Counted from the stretch's first letter, positions 52,475 through 60,791 are shown. The stretch is DNA of 64,000 bases from Spirilliplanes yamanashiensis (GCF_016863475.1 NZ_BOOY01000029.1:1-64000); one strand, 5' to 3'. Translations and numbers: made by a program. The notes: a model not told the origin generated them from the sequence alone.

Positions 52475-54298
52475 GTGACGGACACGAAGGCCGCGGACAC
52501 CCCGGCGGCGGCGCCCGGCCCTCACCCGGCCACCGCCCCGCCGGCCCCGCCTGCCGCTCCGACCGCCCCGATCGGCCCGGCCGGCTCGGCCGCCGCGCCG
52601 GCTGATGCGGACCTTGACCCGACGGCCGCGCCGGCACCCACCCCGGCCGCTGTGCCGACCACCTCGCCGGGCACCCCGGTGGCTTCCCCGCCGGCCGCCC
52701 CGGTGGTTTCGTCGGCGACCGCGCCAGGGGCGCAGGGCGCCGCGGCCGCGGCCGCGCCCGCGAAGGCCGCCCATGGCGAGGCCGCGGACGATGGCGCGGC
52801 CGCCGCGGTTGGGGACGCCGCCGCAGGCGGGGATGGCGGCCAGGCTGCGGGCCCTGCCGAGGTCGTGGGCTCTGCACAGGTCGCGGGCCCTACCCGGACC
52901 GGGGACACTGCCCAGGTCGTGGGCCAGGTCGCGGGCCCTGCCCGGGTCGTGGGCCAGGCCGCGTGCCCTGCCGAGGCCGCAGGCCCTGACCAAGCCGCCG
53001 TGCCCGACCTCCCCGGCGGCGCCGTCGAAGACGATCCGACCTCGGCACCGCCGGCAGGCAGCATGGCCGAGCCCGCGGCCCCGGCCGCCCCGGCCCCCGA
53101 GCCCACGCCGCCCGCCGCCCCCGCCACCAAGGCGCCCGCTACGCGGGCAACCCCGGCGGCGACGCTGCGGCAATGGGGGCGGCGGGCCGCCCGGGCGACC
53201 GTGCACGCCGCGCCCGCTCTCGTCGGCTACGCCGCGCTGCGAGCCGTCGGGCTGGTGGCGTTGTGGTGGGCGGCCGATGCGCAGGGCCGGGACTTCTGGG
53301 GGATGCTCGCCCGGTGGGACGGCCGGTGGTACCGGCAGATCGTCGAGGCGGGGTATCACCAGGCGATCCCGGTCGGGGTCGACGGGGTGCTGCAGCCGAC
53401 GAACCTGGCGTTCTTCCCGTTGTATCCGTGGCTGGTCGGCGCGGTCGACCCGGCGGTGCCGGGTGGGGTGGCGGTCGCGCAGATCGTGGTGTCGTGGGTG
53501 GCGTCGCTGGCGGCGGCGTGGGGGTTGTTCGCCGTCGGTGACGCGGTCGGCGGGCGGCGGGCCGGGGTGGCGCTGGCGCTGGTGTTCGCGGTGGTGCCGC
53601 ACGCCGTGGTCGAGTCGATGGCGTACACGGAGACGGTGTTCACGGCGTTCGCGGCGTGGGCGTTGTGGGCGGTGCTGCGGCGGCACTGGGTGCTCGCCGG
53701 GGTGCTGTGCAGCCTGGGCGGGCTGACCCGGCCGACCGGTGGGGCGCTGGTGGTGGCCGTGGGGCTGGCGGCGCTGGTGGCGGTGTGCCGGCGGCCGCGG
53801 GACTGGCGGGCGTGGCTGGGCGGGGCGCTGGCGCCGCTGGGGTTCCTCGGCTTCGCCGGCTGGGTGGGGGTGCGGCTGGGCCGCTGGGACGGCTACCTGC
53901 ACGTGCAGGGCGACGCCTGGGGGATGGCGTTCGACGGCGGGGCGTACACGCTGGCCCGGCTCGGTCAGGTGCTGACGCAGCCCGCGGACCTGCAGCTGGT
54001 GGTGGTGTCGATCGTGCTGCTGGCGGGGCTGGCCCTGCTGGCCCTGCTGCCGGGCCGGGCCATGCCGTGGCCGCTGGTGGTGTACGCGGCGGTGGTGCTG
54101 GTGCTGGCGGTGGGCGGCGACGGGTTCTACCACGCGAAGGCGCGGCTGCTGCTGCCCGCGTTCCCGCTGCTGCTGCCGGTCGCGCTGGGGCTGGCGAAGG
54201 CGCGCCTGCGCACGGTGGTGGTGACGCTGGGCGTGCTGGCGCTGTTCTCCGCCTGGTACGGGGTGTACCTGCTGACGATCTGGAACCGCAGCCCCTGA
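52475..54298 (+). CDS. PIG-V-like mannosyltransferase with long Ala/Pro tail
   Basis: 607 residues. The C-terminal about 380 residues are a membrane glycosyltransferase of the PIG-V/GT-C-like group: first helix near ALVGYAALRAVGLVALWWAA, then the conserved catalytic loop LARWDGRWYRQIVEAGYHQA (Asp of RWDG), LAFFPLYPWLVGAV, ESMAYTETVFTAFAAWALWA and about eight to ten helices. It should use polyprenyl-phosphate mannose to decorate lipids or proteins outside. The first about 225 residues are almost pure Ala, Pro, Gly, Val repeats and have no counterpart in relatives; the tail probably faces the cytoplasm. GTG/ATG start at 52475 with GGAG upstream. Confidence 0.8.
   Translation: MTDTKAADTPAAAPGPHPATAPPAPPAAPTAPIGPAGSAAAPADADLDPTAAPAPTPAAVPTTSPGTPVASPPAAPVVSSATAPGAQGAAAAAAPAKAAHGEAADDGAAAAVGDAAAGGDGGQAAGPAEVVGSAQVAGPTRTGDTAQVVGQVAGPARVVGQAACPAEAAGPDQAAVPDLPGGAVEDDPTSAPPAGSMAEPAAPAAPAPEPTPPAAPATKAPATRATPAATLRQWGRRAARATVHAAPALVGYAALRAVGLVALWWAADAQGRDFWGMLARWDGRWYRQIVEAGYHQAIPVGVDGVLQPTNLAFFPLYPWLVGAVDPAVPGGVAVAQIVVSWVASLAAAWGLFAVGDAVGGRRAGVALALVFAVVPHAVVESMAYTETVFTAFAAWALWAVLRRHWVLAGVLCSLGGLTRPTGGALVVAVGLAALVAVCRRPRDWRAWLGGALAPLGFLGFAGWVGVRLGRWDGYLHVQGDAWGMAFDGGAYTLARLGQVLTQPADLQLVVVSIVLLAGLALLALLPGRAMPWPLVVYAAVVLVLAVGGDGFYHAKARLLLPAFPLLLPVALGLAKARLRTVVVTLGVLALFSAWYGVYLLTIWNRSP
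52840..52995. repeat. Tandem GC-rich repeats coding the Ala/Pro tail
   Basis: Imperfect units such as GGTCGTGGGCCAGGTCGCGG and GGGCCCTGCC recur in tandem in this part of the PIG-V-like gene; they encode AGPAxVVGQVAGPAR-like strings. Length variation by slippage is likely. Confidence 0.75.
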
Positions 54299-54302
54299 CC
54301 GC

Positions 54303-55271
54303 TCAGGAGTGGCCGGTCACCGGGTGCGGCCGGTACGGCTCGGCGAGGGCGGCCAGTTCGTCGTCACTGAGCCGCAGGTCCACGGCGGCGACGGCGTCGT
54401 CGATGTGGCCGGTCTTGGACGCGCCGATGATCGGGGCGGTGACGGCGTCCTGGTGCAGCAGCCAGGCGAGCGCGACCTGGGCGGCGGGCACCCCGCGGTC
54501 GCCGGCGACCTTGCGCACGACCTCGGCGACGGCGAGGTCGTCGTCGCCGTACAGCTGCTTGGCGAAGTCGTCGGTGCGCGACCGGGTGGTGCCGGCGGCG
54601 CGCGACCCGGCGAGCAGGCCGCGGGCGAGCGGGCTCCATGGGATGACGCCGACGCCGGAGTCGAGGCAGTAGGGCAGCATCTCGCGTTCCTCCTCGCGGT
54701 AGGCGAGGTTGTAGTGCGGTTGCATGGACACGAACCGGGTCCAGCCGTGCCGCTCGGCGACGTGCTGGGCCTTGGCGAACTGCCACGTCCACATGCTGGA
54801 GGCGCCGATGTAGCGGGCCTTGCCGGCGCGCACGACGTCGTGCAGCGCCTCCATCGTCTCCTCGATCGGGGTCTCCGGGTCCCAGCGGTGGATCTGGTAC
54901 AGGTCGACGTGGTCGGTGCCGAGGCGGCGCAGGGAGTCGTCGATGCCGCTGAGGATGTGCTTGCGGGACAGGCCGCGGTCGTTGGGGCCGCCGCCCATGG
55001 CGCCGTGCACCTTGGTGGCCAGCACGTAGTAGTCGCGCCGGCCGAACAGCTTGGCGAGCAGCCGGCCGGTGATCTTCTCGCTGGCGCCCTGCGAGTACAC
55101 GTCGGCGGTGTCGAAGAAGGTGATGCCGCGTTCGACGGCCTGCCGGACGATCGGCTCGGCGGCCGCCTCGTCGAGGGCCCACGGCCGCCAGGCGGGGGAG
55201 CCGTAGGTCATCATGCCGAGGCAGATGCGGGACACCTTGAGGCCGGTCGCGCCGAGCCGGACGTACTCCAT
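54303..55271 (-). CDS. Aldo/keto reductase (YghZ/Kv-beta-like)
   Basis: 322 residues; catalytic Asp and Tyr in FFDTADVYSQG, Lys in YVLATKVHG, His in LYQIHRWD. The SMQPHYNLAYREEEREMLPY and IPWSPLARGLL stretches place it in the AKR11/12 branch, different from the AKR at 15853. Full length, NADPH-dependent carbonyl reductase expected. The ATG at 55269-55271 is divergent from the DUF4037 gene by 18 bp. Confidence 0.92.
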   Translation of the reverse strand: MEYVRLGATGLKVSRICLGMMTYGSPAWRPWALDEAAAEPIVRQAVERGITFFDTADVYSQGASEKITGRLLAKLFGRRDYYVLATKVHGAMGGGPNDRGLSRKHILSGIDDSLRRLGTDHVDLYQIHRWDPETPIEETMEALHDVVRAGKARYIGASSMWTWQFAKAQHVAERHGWTRFVSMQPHYNLAYREEEREMLPYCLDSGVGVIPWSPLARGLLAGSRAAGTTRSRTDDFAKQLYGDDDLAVAEVVRKVAGDRGVPAAQVALAWLLHQDAVTAPIIGASKTGHIDDAVAAVDLRLSDDELAALAEPYRPHPVTGHS

Positions 55272-55289
55272 GACCGTCACACTAGTGGC

Positions 55290-56315
55290 GTGACCTTCCT
55301 GCCCGGCCTGGAGCTGTCCCGCCGACTGCACGACGAGGTGGTGGCGCCGGTGCTGGCGCGGCGCTTCCCGGGCCTGCGGTACGCGGCGGCCCGGGTGGAC
55401 AGCGGCTCGGAGCTGCTGGGCTTCGACTCGCCGCGGTCGGCGGACCACGACTGGGGCGCGCGGCTGCAGGTCTTCGTGCCGCGCCGGGAGGCGGCGCCGG
55501 CGGTGGCCCGCGCCCTCGAGGCGGAGCTGCCGGACTCGGTGGCGGGCCACCCGGCCCGGTTCCGGGCGTTCGGTGCGCTGGGCGTCATGGACGCGGCCGG
55601 TGACCGGCACGGCCTGACGGTGCTGCCGCTGGCCGACTTCATGACCGCGCGGCTGGGCCGCGACCCGCGCGACGGGTGGACGGTGACGGACTGGCTGGCG
55701 ACGCCGACGCAGCGGCTGGCGGAGCTGACCGGCGGCGCGGTGTACGCCGACACCGACGGCGGCCTGACGGCGGTGCGCCGGCGGCTGGCCTGGTACCCGG
55801 ACGACGTGTGGCGTCACGTGCTGGCGTGCCAGTGGCACCGCGTCGACCAGGAGGAGCCGTTCCCGGGCCGGTGCCGCGAGGTGGGCGACGAGCTGGGGGC
55901 GCGGGTGGTGGAGGCGCGCCTGGCCCGGGACCTGATGCGGCTGTGCCTGCTGCTGGCGCGCCGCTGGCCGCCGTACTCGAAGTGGCTGGGCAGCGCGTTC
56001 GCGGCGCTGCCGTGCATCGGTCCGGTGCGCGACGCGCTGCTGGCCGGCGACGTCGGCACGGCGAGCGTGCTGGTGGCGGGGCGCAGCAACGCCTCGGGCC
56101 TGCACGCGCCGCTGGACGCGGCGCTGCGGCCGTTCCACGACCGGCCGTTCCCGGTGCTGGCGGCGGACCGGTTCGCCGAGGCGCTGCGGGCCGCGGTCAC
56201 CGATCCCGAGGTGCGGGCGCTGCCGCTGGTGGGGGCGGTGGACCAGGTGGTCGACAACGTGGACGCCCTCGGCCACCCGGCGCGGACACGGGGCCTTTTC
56301 CCAAACGACCGTTAA
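55290..56315 (+). CDS. DUF4037 protein (nucleotidyltransferase-like)
   Basis: 341 residues. Family recognised by FLPGLELSRRLHDEVVAPVL, DSGSELLGFDSPRSADHDWG (a nucleotidyltransferase-like Gly-Ser...Asp-x-Asp pattern), RLAWYPDDVWRHVLACQWHR and RDLMRLCLLLARRWPPYSKW. Function unknown; a fold similar to aminoglycoside-type nucleotidyltransferases is usual. The GTG at 55290 is chosen by family start. It precedes the acyl-CoA dehydrogenase gene by 9 bp and may be co-transcribed with it. Confidence 0.85.
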   Translation: MTFLPGLELSRRLHDEVVAPVLARRFPGLRYAAARVDSGSELLGFDSPRSADHDWGARLQVFVPRREAAPAVARALEAELPDSVAGHPARFRAFGALGVMDAAGDRHGLTVLPLADFMTARLGRDPRDGWTVTDWLATPTQRLAELTGGAVYADTDGGLTAVRRRLAWYPDDVWRHVLACQWHRVDQEEPFPGRCREVGDELGARVVEARLARDLMRLCLLLARRWPPYSKWLGSAFAALPCIGPVRDALLAGDVGTASVLVAGRSNASGLHAPLDAALRPFHDRPFPVLAADRFAEALRAAVTDPEVRALPLVGAVDQVVDNVDALGHPARTRGLFPNDR

Positions 56316-56324
56316 GCTCATGGC

Positions 56325-57467
56325 ATGACCGTCGAGCGCCTGCTTCCGACCGATGACGCGCGAGACCTGCTGGACCTGACGACCGAGCTCGCCGACCGCG
56401 AGCTCGCGCCGAAGGCCGCCGACTGTGAGGCACGCGGCGAGTTCCCGCGCGACGTGCTGCGCACCCTGGGCCGGGCCGGGCTGCTCGGCCTGCCCTACCC
56501 CGAGGAGTGCGGCGGCGCCGCCCAGCCGTACGAGGTGTACCTGCAGGTCATCGAGATCCTGGCGAGCCGATGGCTGGCGATCGCCGAGGCCGTCAGCGTG
56601 CACACCCTGTCCTGCTTCCCGGTCGCCGCGTACGGCTCGGAGCAGCAGCGCAAGCTCCTGCCCGACATGCTCGGCGGCGACCTGCTCGGCGCGTACTGCC
56701 TGTCCGAGCCGCAGGGCGGCTCCGACGCGGCTGCGCTGACCACCCGGGCCACCCGCGACGGCGACGACTACGTGGTGTCCGGCACCAAGGCGTGGATCAC
56801 CCACGCCGGGCACGCCGACTTCTACAACGTCTTCTGCCGCACCGGCGGGCCCGGCCCGCGCGGCATCTCCTGCCTGCTCGCCGATGCCCGTACCCCCGGC
56901 CTGGAGCCGCAGGCCCCCGAGCGGCTGATGGGCCTGCGCTCCTCGGCCCCCGCGCAGGTCGCGTTCGACGACGCCCGCGTCCCGGCGGACCGGCTGGTCG
57001 GCGCCGAGGGCCAGGGCTTCGCCATCGCGATGGCCGCGCTCGACGGCGGCCGGCTCGGCATCGCCGCCTGCGCGGTCGGCCTGGCCCAGGCCGCCCTCGA
57101 CTACGCCGTGGCCTACGCCCGCGAGCGCCGGCAGTTCGGCGCGCCGATCATCGACCACCAGGGCCTGGGGTTCCTGCTGGCCGACATGGCCACCCAGGTG
57201 TCGGCCGCCCGCGCGCTGTACCTGTCCGCGGCGCGGCTGCGCGACGCCGGCCGGCCGTACGCGACGCAGGCCGCGCAGGCCAAGCTGTTCGCCACGGACG
57301 CCGCCATGCGGGTCACCACCGACGCGGTGCAGGTCCTCGGCGGGTACGGCTACAGCGCCGACCACCCCGTCGAGCGCTACATGCGCGAGGCGAAGGTGCT
57401 GCAGATCGTCGAGGGCACCAACCAGATCCAGCGCCTGGTGATCAGCCGCGCGCTCGCCCGGGGCTGA
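56325..57467 (+). CDS. Acyl-CoA dehydrogenase
   Basis: 380-residue flavoprotein. FAD-binding and substrate segments AYCLSEPQGGSDAAALTTRA, TKAWITHAGHADFYNVFCRT, ALDGGRLGIAACAVGLAQAA and YARERRQFGAPI are typical. The catalytic Glu is in LQIVEGTNQIQRLVISRAL near residue 363, the usual position for short/medium-chain and short-branched-chain enzymes. It oxidises the alpha-beta bond of an acyl-CoA and passes electrons to ETF; the exact acyl group is not readable. ATG at 56325. The Lrp gene follows after 20 bp. Confidence 0.93.
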   Translation: MTVERLLPTDDARDLLDLTTELADRELAPKAADCEARGEFPRDVLRTLGRAGLLGLPYPEECGGAAQPYEVYLQVIEILASRWLAIAEAVSVHTLSCFPVAAYGSEQQRKLLPDMLGGDLLGAYCLSEPQGGSDAAALTTRATRDGDDYVVSGTKAWITHAGHADFYNVFCRTGGPGPRGISCLLADARTPGLEPQAPERLMGLRSSAPAQVAFDDARVPADRLVGAEGQGFAIAMAALDGGRLGIAACAVGLAQAALDYAVAYARERRQFGAPIIDHQGLGFLLADMATQVSAARALYLSAARLRDAGRPYATQAAQAKLFATDAAMRVTTDAVQVLGGYGYSADHPVERYMREAKVLQIVEGTNQIQRLVISRALARG

Positions 57468-57487
57468 CGCTGGGTAAGGTTCGCGTC

Positions 57488-57976
57488 GTGGAAGAGATCG
57501 ACCGCGCCATCGTGGTGGCGCTGACCGCGGACGGCCGGCTGTCGTACACCGACCTGGCCGAGCGGGTCGGGCTGAGCGTGTCCGCCGTGCACCAGCGGGT
57601 GCGCCGGCTGGAGCAGCGCGGGGTGATCAAGGGGTACGGGGCGCGCGTGTCGTACGACGCCCTCGAGCTGCCGATGACGGCGTTCGTGGCGATCCGCCCG
57701 TTCGACCCGTCGCAGCCCGACGACGCCCCGGACCGCCTGGCGCACCTGCCCGAGATCGACTCCTGCTACTCGGTGGCGGGGGAGGACTTCTACCTGCTGC
57801 TGGTACGGGTGGCCGGCCCGGCCGACCTGGAGCGGCTGCTGCAGGAGATCCGCACCGCCGCGAACGTCACCACGCGCACCACGGTGGTGCTGTCCACCCC
57901 GTACGAGAACCGCCCGCCGCGGCTGACGCGCCCGGACGGCGGCGCCGTCGACCGACGCTCCACACCAGTATCCTAG
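57488..57976 (+). CDS. Lrp/AsnC family transcriptional regulator
   Basis: 162 residues. N-terminal HTH (IVVALTADGRLSYTDLAERV, GLSVSAVHQRVRRLEQRGVI) and RAM effector domain from about 65 to 145 (LPMTAFVAIRPFDP, DSCYSVAGEDFYLLLVRVAG). Lrp-type regulators sense amino acids. GTG at 57488 with GGTAAGG upstream. The last codons overlap a pair of CCTAGG hexamers (57972-57987). Neighbours are an acyl-CoA dehydrogenase and a PLP-dependent dehydratase, suggesting control of amino-acid breakdown. Confidence 0.92.
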   Translation: MEEIDRAIVVALTADGRLSYTDLAERVGLSVSAVHQRVRRLEQRGVIKGYGARVSYDALELPMTAFVAIRPFDPSQPDDAPDRLAHLPEIDSCYSVAGEDFYLLLVRVAGPADLERLLQEIRTAANVTTRTTVVLSTPYENRPPRLTRPDGGAVDRRSTPVS

Positions 57977-57987
57977 GACGGCCTAGG
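57972..57987. promoter_or_regulatory. Paired CCTAGG motif, candidate operator
   Basis: CCTAGG-ACGG-CCTAGG at the end of the Lrp gene: two self-palindromic hexamers with 10-bp spacing, i.e. the same helix face, embedded in a longer TAGG-ACGG-CCTA symmetry. The hexamer is otherwise rare in this window (also at 62645). It may be bound by the Lrp protein or by a regulator of the downstream genes. Confidence 0.4.
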
Positions 57988-58019
57988 CGGTGTGGCCCGC
58001 GACGCCTACGATCAACGCC

Positions 58020-58175
58020 ATGGAGAAGCAGCAGGAGAGGCCCGACTACCGGAAGCTGCCCCCGCGCATCCGCCCCGAGCAGATGGTCGAGTCGCAGCCG
58101 GGCGCCGACAAGCCGCCGATGGAACCGGCCGGCCGCTTCGACGTCGAGACCCGGCTGATGCTGCTGTACTCGTGA
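58020..58175 (+). CDS. Small 51-residue conserved-looking protein
   Basis: MEKQQERPDYRKLPPRIRPE, then EQMVESQPGADKPPMEPAGR, then FDVETRLMLLYS. Hydrophilic, Pro-rich, no domain recognised. The ATG at 58020 gives a coding-like frame with G/C third positions; no strong ribosome binding site is seen. It stands 19 bp before the dehydratase gene and after the Lrp gene and the paired CCTAGG motif. Confidence 0.5.
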   Translation: MEKQQERPDYRKLPPRIRPEQMVESQPGADKPPMEPAGRFDVETRLMLLYS

Positions 58176-58194
58176 CCCGGACGCCGCCGGCCCC

Positions 58195-59124
58195 GTGATC
58201 ACCCGCGCCGACGTCGACGCCGCAGCCGCCCGCACCGCCGGGCGGCTGCGCCGTACCCCCGTGCTGGAGGCCGGCGACACCTGGCTGAAGCTGGAGTTCC
58301 TGCAGCACACCGGTACGTTCAAGGCCCGCGGCGCGATGAACCGGCTGCTGGGCGCCCGCGAGCGCGGCGAGCTCGACCCGGCCGTCGGCGTCGTGGTGGC
58401 CTCCGGCGGCAACGCCGGCCTGGCCAACGCGTGGGCCGCCGCCGAGCTCGGCGTCCCCGCCACCGTGTTCGTGCCGGCGGCGGCGCCACAGGTCAAGGTG
58501 GACCTGCTGCGCGCGTACGGCGCGACGGTGGTGCAGGGCGGCGCCGAGTACGCCGCGGCGCACGACGCGGCCGTCGCGCACGTGGCGCGCACCGGGGCGG
58601 TGTACTGCCACGCCTACGACCAGCCGGAGATCGCGGCCGGTGCGGGCACGGCCGGCCGGGAGCTGCTGGAGCAGACCGGCGGCGCGGTCGGCACGGTGCT
58701 GGTGGCGGTGGGTGGCGGCGGCCTGATGGCCGGGGTGGCCGCCGCCGTCGAGGGCGCCGCCGCGGTGGTGGCGGTGGAGCCGGCCGGCTGCCCGACGCTG
58801 CACGCCGCGCTGGCCGCGGGGGAGCCGGTGGATGTGCCGGTGTCCGGTGTGGCCGCCGACTCGCTGGGCGCCCGCCGGGCCGGGGCGGTCGCCTTCGCCG
58901 TGGCGGTCCGTACGGGGGTGCGCTCCGTGCTGGTGTCCGACGACGACCTGGTGGCGGCCCGGCGAGACCTGTGGCGGCGGTGGCGGATCGTGGTGGAGCA
59001 CGGCGCGGCGGCGGCGTGGGCGGCGCTGCTGACCGGCGCGTACGTGCCGGCGGCGGGGGAGCGGGTGGCGGTGCTGCTGTGCGGCGCCAACACGGACCCG
59101 GCCGGCCTGGACCTCAGGCGCTGA
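58195..59124 (+). CDS. Threonine/serine dehydratase-like PLP enzyme
   Basis: 309 residues, fold type II PLP enzyme. The Schiff-base Lys43 is in TGTFKARGAMN, the phosphate-binding ASGGNAGLANAW follows, and the glycine loop VAVGGGGLMAGVA is at about 180. No ACT regulatory domain is present, so it is a catabolic-type serine/threonine dehydratase or related racemase. GTG at 58195. Neighbouring Lrp regulator and acyl-CoA dehydrogenase fit amino-acid degradation. Confidence 0.9.
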   Translation: MITRADVDAAAARTAGRLRRTPVLEAGDTWLKLEFLQHTGTFKARGAMNRLLGARERGELDPAVGVVVASGGNAGLANAWAAAELGVPATVFVPAAAPQVKVDLLRAYGATVVQGGAEYAAAHDAAVAHVARTGAVYCHAYDQPEIAAGAGTAGRELLEQTGGAVGTVLVAVGGGGLMAGVAAAVEGAAAVVAVEPAGCPTLHAALAAGEPVDVPVSGVAADSLGARRAGAVAFAVAVRTGVRSVLVSDDDLVAARRDLWRRWRIVVEHGAAAAWAALLTGAYVPAAGERVAVLLCGANTDPAGLDLRR

Positions 59125-59166
59125 GCCCGGTGACGGCCGGGGTGGCGTCCTGGCGGGGACCCGGCC

Positions 59167-59472
59167 TCACCCGGTGAACAGGTCCAGGAGATCGCCGATG
59201 CGCCGGTCGGCCTCGGCGGGGTGGCGGAAGCGCCCGGCCGGGTTGACGGTGTAGTGGTTGCGGCGTCCGACGCGTTCGCGGGTGAGGTATCCGGCGGCTT
59301 CGAGGTCGGCGACGATGGCCTGCGCGGCGCGTTCGGTAATGCCGATGGTGTCGGCGACGTCGCGGAGCCGGGCCTGCGGGTCGCGGGCGATGGCGAGCAG
59401 CACGTGGGCGTGGTTGGTCAGGAACGTCCAGCCCCGGGTCGGGGTCTGCGGCTGGTGCGCTGCGGCCGTCAC
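59167..59472 (-). CDS. Winged helix-turn-helix transcriptional regulator (MarR/ArsR-like)
   Basis: 101 residues. Single winged HTH: FLTNHAHVLLAIARDPQARL, DVADTIGITERAAQAIVADL, EAAGYLTRERVGRRNHYTVN, and a C-terminal helix. Small size and lack of an N-terminal effector domain suggest a dimeric repressor. The GTG at 59470-59472 is preceded by GGGAGG. It is divergent from terC, and two copies of an ATGAAGCAC-centred motif lie in the region between, one close to each gene. Confidence 0.85.
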   Translation of the reverse strand: MTAAAHQPQTPTRGWTFLTNHAHVLLAIARDPQARLRDVADTIGITERAAQAIVADLEAAGYLTRERVGRRNHYTVNPAGRFRHPAEADRRIGDLLDLFTG

Positions 59473-59502
59473 CGTGTCCGGCCTCCCGTGCTGGCGCGAC
59501 AC

Positions 59503-59595
59503 ATGAAGCACGGATCGTATATTTCGGCGCCGCCGGCCGCCAGCCGACCCGCCTCCAGCCCTTGACATATGAAGCACACTTCGTGAATACTTCAT
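59503..59595. promoter_or_regulatory. Two operator-like repeats and terC promoter
   Basis: ATGAAGCAC occurs at 59503-59511 and 59569-59577, each followed by related sequence (GGATCGTATATTTC; ACTTCGTGAATACTTC), 66 bp apart. The second copy fills the spacer of a good promoter: TTGACA at 59562-59567, 18 bases, AATACT at 59586-59591. The first copy is near the regulator gene start. This is as expected for a repressor that controls terC and itself. Confidence 0.65.
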
Positions 59596-59604
59596 CGTAG
59601 TTCG

Positions 59605-59764
59605 AGGGGGAGTACCCGACGCTCCACGCACCGCCGTCAGTACGGGCCGGCCCATCCGGATCCCGGCGGTGCAGCCACCGGAAGGGTGGCCCGGGGAGAC
59701 CTTCGTCCATCTGCCGGCCCGCCCTGTCGCGGCGGCCGGCCAGGACGGAAGGTCTCCCTGTCAC
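59605..59764 (+). ncRNA. yybP-ykoY-type (manganese) riboswitch leader of terC
   Basis: The 5' untranslated leader before terC has the typical elements: GAGGGGGAGTACCC at 59605, internal hairpins, and CCGGGGAGACCTTCG at about 59691, a layout known for yybP-ykoY RNAs in front of TerC/Alx-type genes. The segment 59693-59706 (GGGGAGACCTTCGTCC region) can pair with 59743-59758 (GGACGGAAGGTCTCCC), which contains the ribosome binding site, so Mn2+ binding could release or hide it. The closing hairpin ends eight bases before the ATG. Confidence 0.7.
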
Positions 59765-59765
59765 C

Positions 59766-60749
59766 ATGTCTGTGTCCTGGTGGGTCTGGGCCGCGCTCAT
59801 GCTGGCCGTCGCGGCGATGCTCGCCGTCGACCTGTTCCTGCACCGCGACAACCACGTCATCGGCTTTCGTGAGGCGGCGCTCTGGTCGGGCGTCTGGATC
59901 GCCGCCGGCCTGCTGTTCGGCGTGATCCTGTGGGCGTGGCAGGGCGGCGACGTCGCCGGCACCTACTACGCCGGCTACCTGATCGAGAAGGCCCTGTCGA
60001 TCGACAACGTGTTCGTCTTCGCGCTGATCTTCACCTACTTCGCGGTGCCGCCCGCGTTCCAGCACAAGGTGCTGTTCTGGGGTGTCATCGGGGCGCTGGT
60101 GTTCCGGCTGGTGTTCATCTTCGTCGGCGCGGAACTGCTCGAGACGTTCTTCTGGACGGCGTACCTGTTCGGCGCCTTCCTGATCTGGACCGGCTGGAAG
60201 ATGGCGTTCCGCCACGGCGAGCAGACCCCGCCGGACCGCAACCCGGTCGTGCGCCTGGTGCGCCGGGTCATCCCGACCGACCCGGCGTACCACGGCGACC
60301 GGTTCTTCACCCGGATCGACGGCAAGCGCGTGGCGACCCTGCTGTTCGTGGTCCTGATCGCCGTCGAGGCCACCGACCTGATCTTCGCCGTGGACAGCGT
60401 CGCCGCGATCCTGGCGATCACCACCAGCACGTTCATCGTCTGGACCGCGAACGCGTTCGCCATCCTCGGCCTGCGCAGCCTGTACTTCTGCCTGGCCGGG
60501 CTGCTGCGCCGCTTCGTGCACCTGCACTACGGCCTCGCGGTGCTGCTCGCCTTCGCCGGCGTCAAGCTCATCCTGTCCGAGACGCCGGTCGGCAAGCTGC
60601 CCATCCCGGTCACCCTCGGCGTGATCGTCGTGACGATCGCCGTGTCGATCGTGTGGAGCCTGCGCAGCACCCGCGGCGCCACCCCGGACGGCGACACGCC
60701 CGGCGACTCCGCCCCCGCGGCGGACCCCGCCGCGAGCGCCGCGCGCTGA
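59766..60749 (+). CDS. TerC/Alx family integral membrane protein
   Basis: 327 residues with about eight to nine membrane helices. TerC signature: YLIEKALSIDNVFVFALIFT, then FEATDLIFAVDSVAAI-type EATDLIFAVDSVAAILAITT with the two conserved acidic Asp-Asn/Asp-Ser motifs. Members export Mn2+ (Alx, MeeF, YceF) or contribute to tellurite resistance. The C-terminus is a Pro/Ala-rich tail. The ATG at 59766 lies at the end of the manganese riboswitch leader, which supports a role in manganese homeostasis. Followed by two stress-like genes. Confidence 0.9.
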   Translation: MSVSWWVWAALMLAVAAMLAVDLFLHRDNHVIGFREAALWSGVWIAAGLLFGVILWAWQGGDVAGTYYAGYLIEKALSIDNVFVFALIFTYFAVPPAFQHKVLFWGVIGALVFRLVFIFVGAELLETFFWTAYLFGAFLIWTGWKMAFRHGEQTPPDRNPVVRLVRRVIPTDPAYHGDRFFTRIDGKRVATLLFVVLIAVEATDLIFAVDSVAAILAITTSTFIVWTANAFAILGLRSLYFCLAGLLRRFVHLHYGLAVLLAFAGVKLILSETPVGKLPIPVTLGVIVVTIAVSIVWSLRSTRGATPDGDTPGDSAPAADPAASAAR

Positions 60750-60791
60750 CCTCCCGCACCCGCACCACGAACCGAAAGGACCGCGCCGGTC

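Noticed and set aside
52840-52995. Possible CRISPR or minisatellite of regulatory kind
   Set aside because: The repeats are in frame and code the Ala/Pro tail; no unique spacers.
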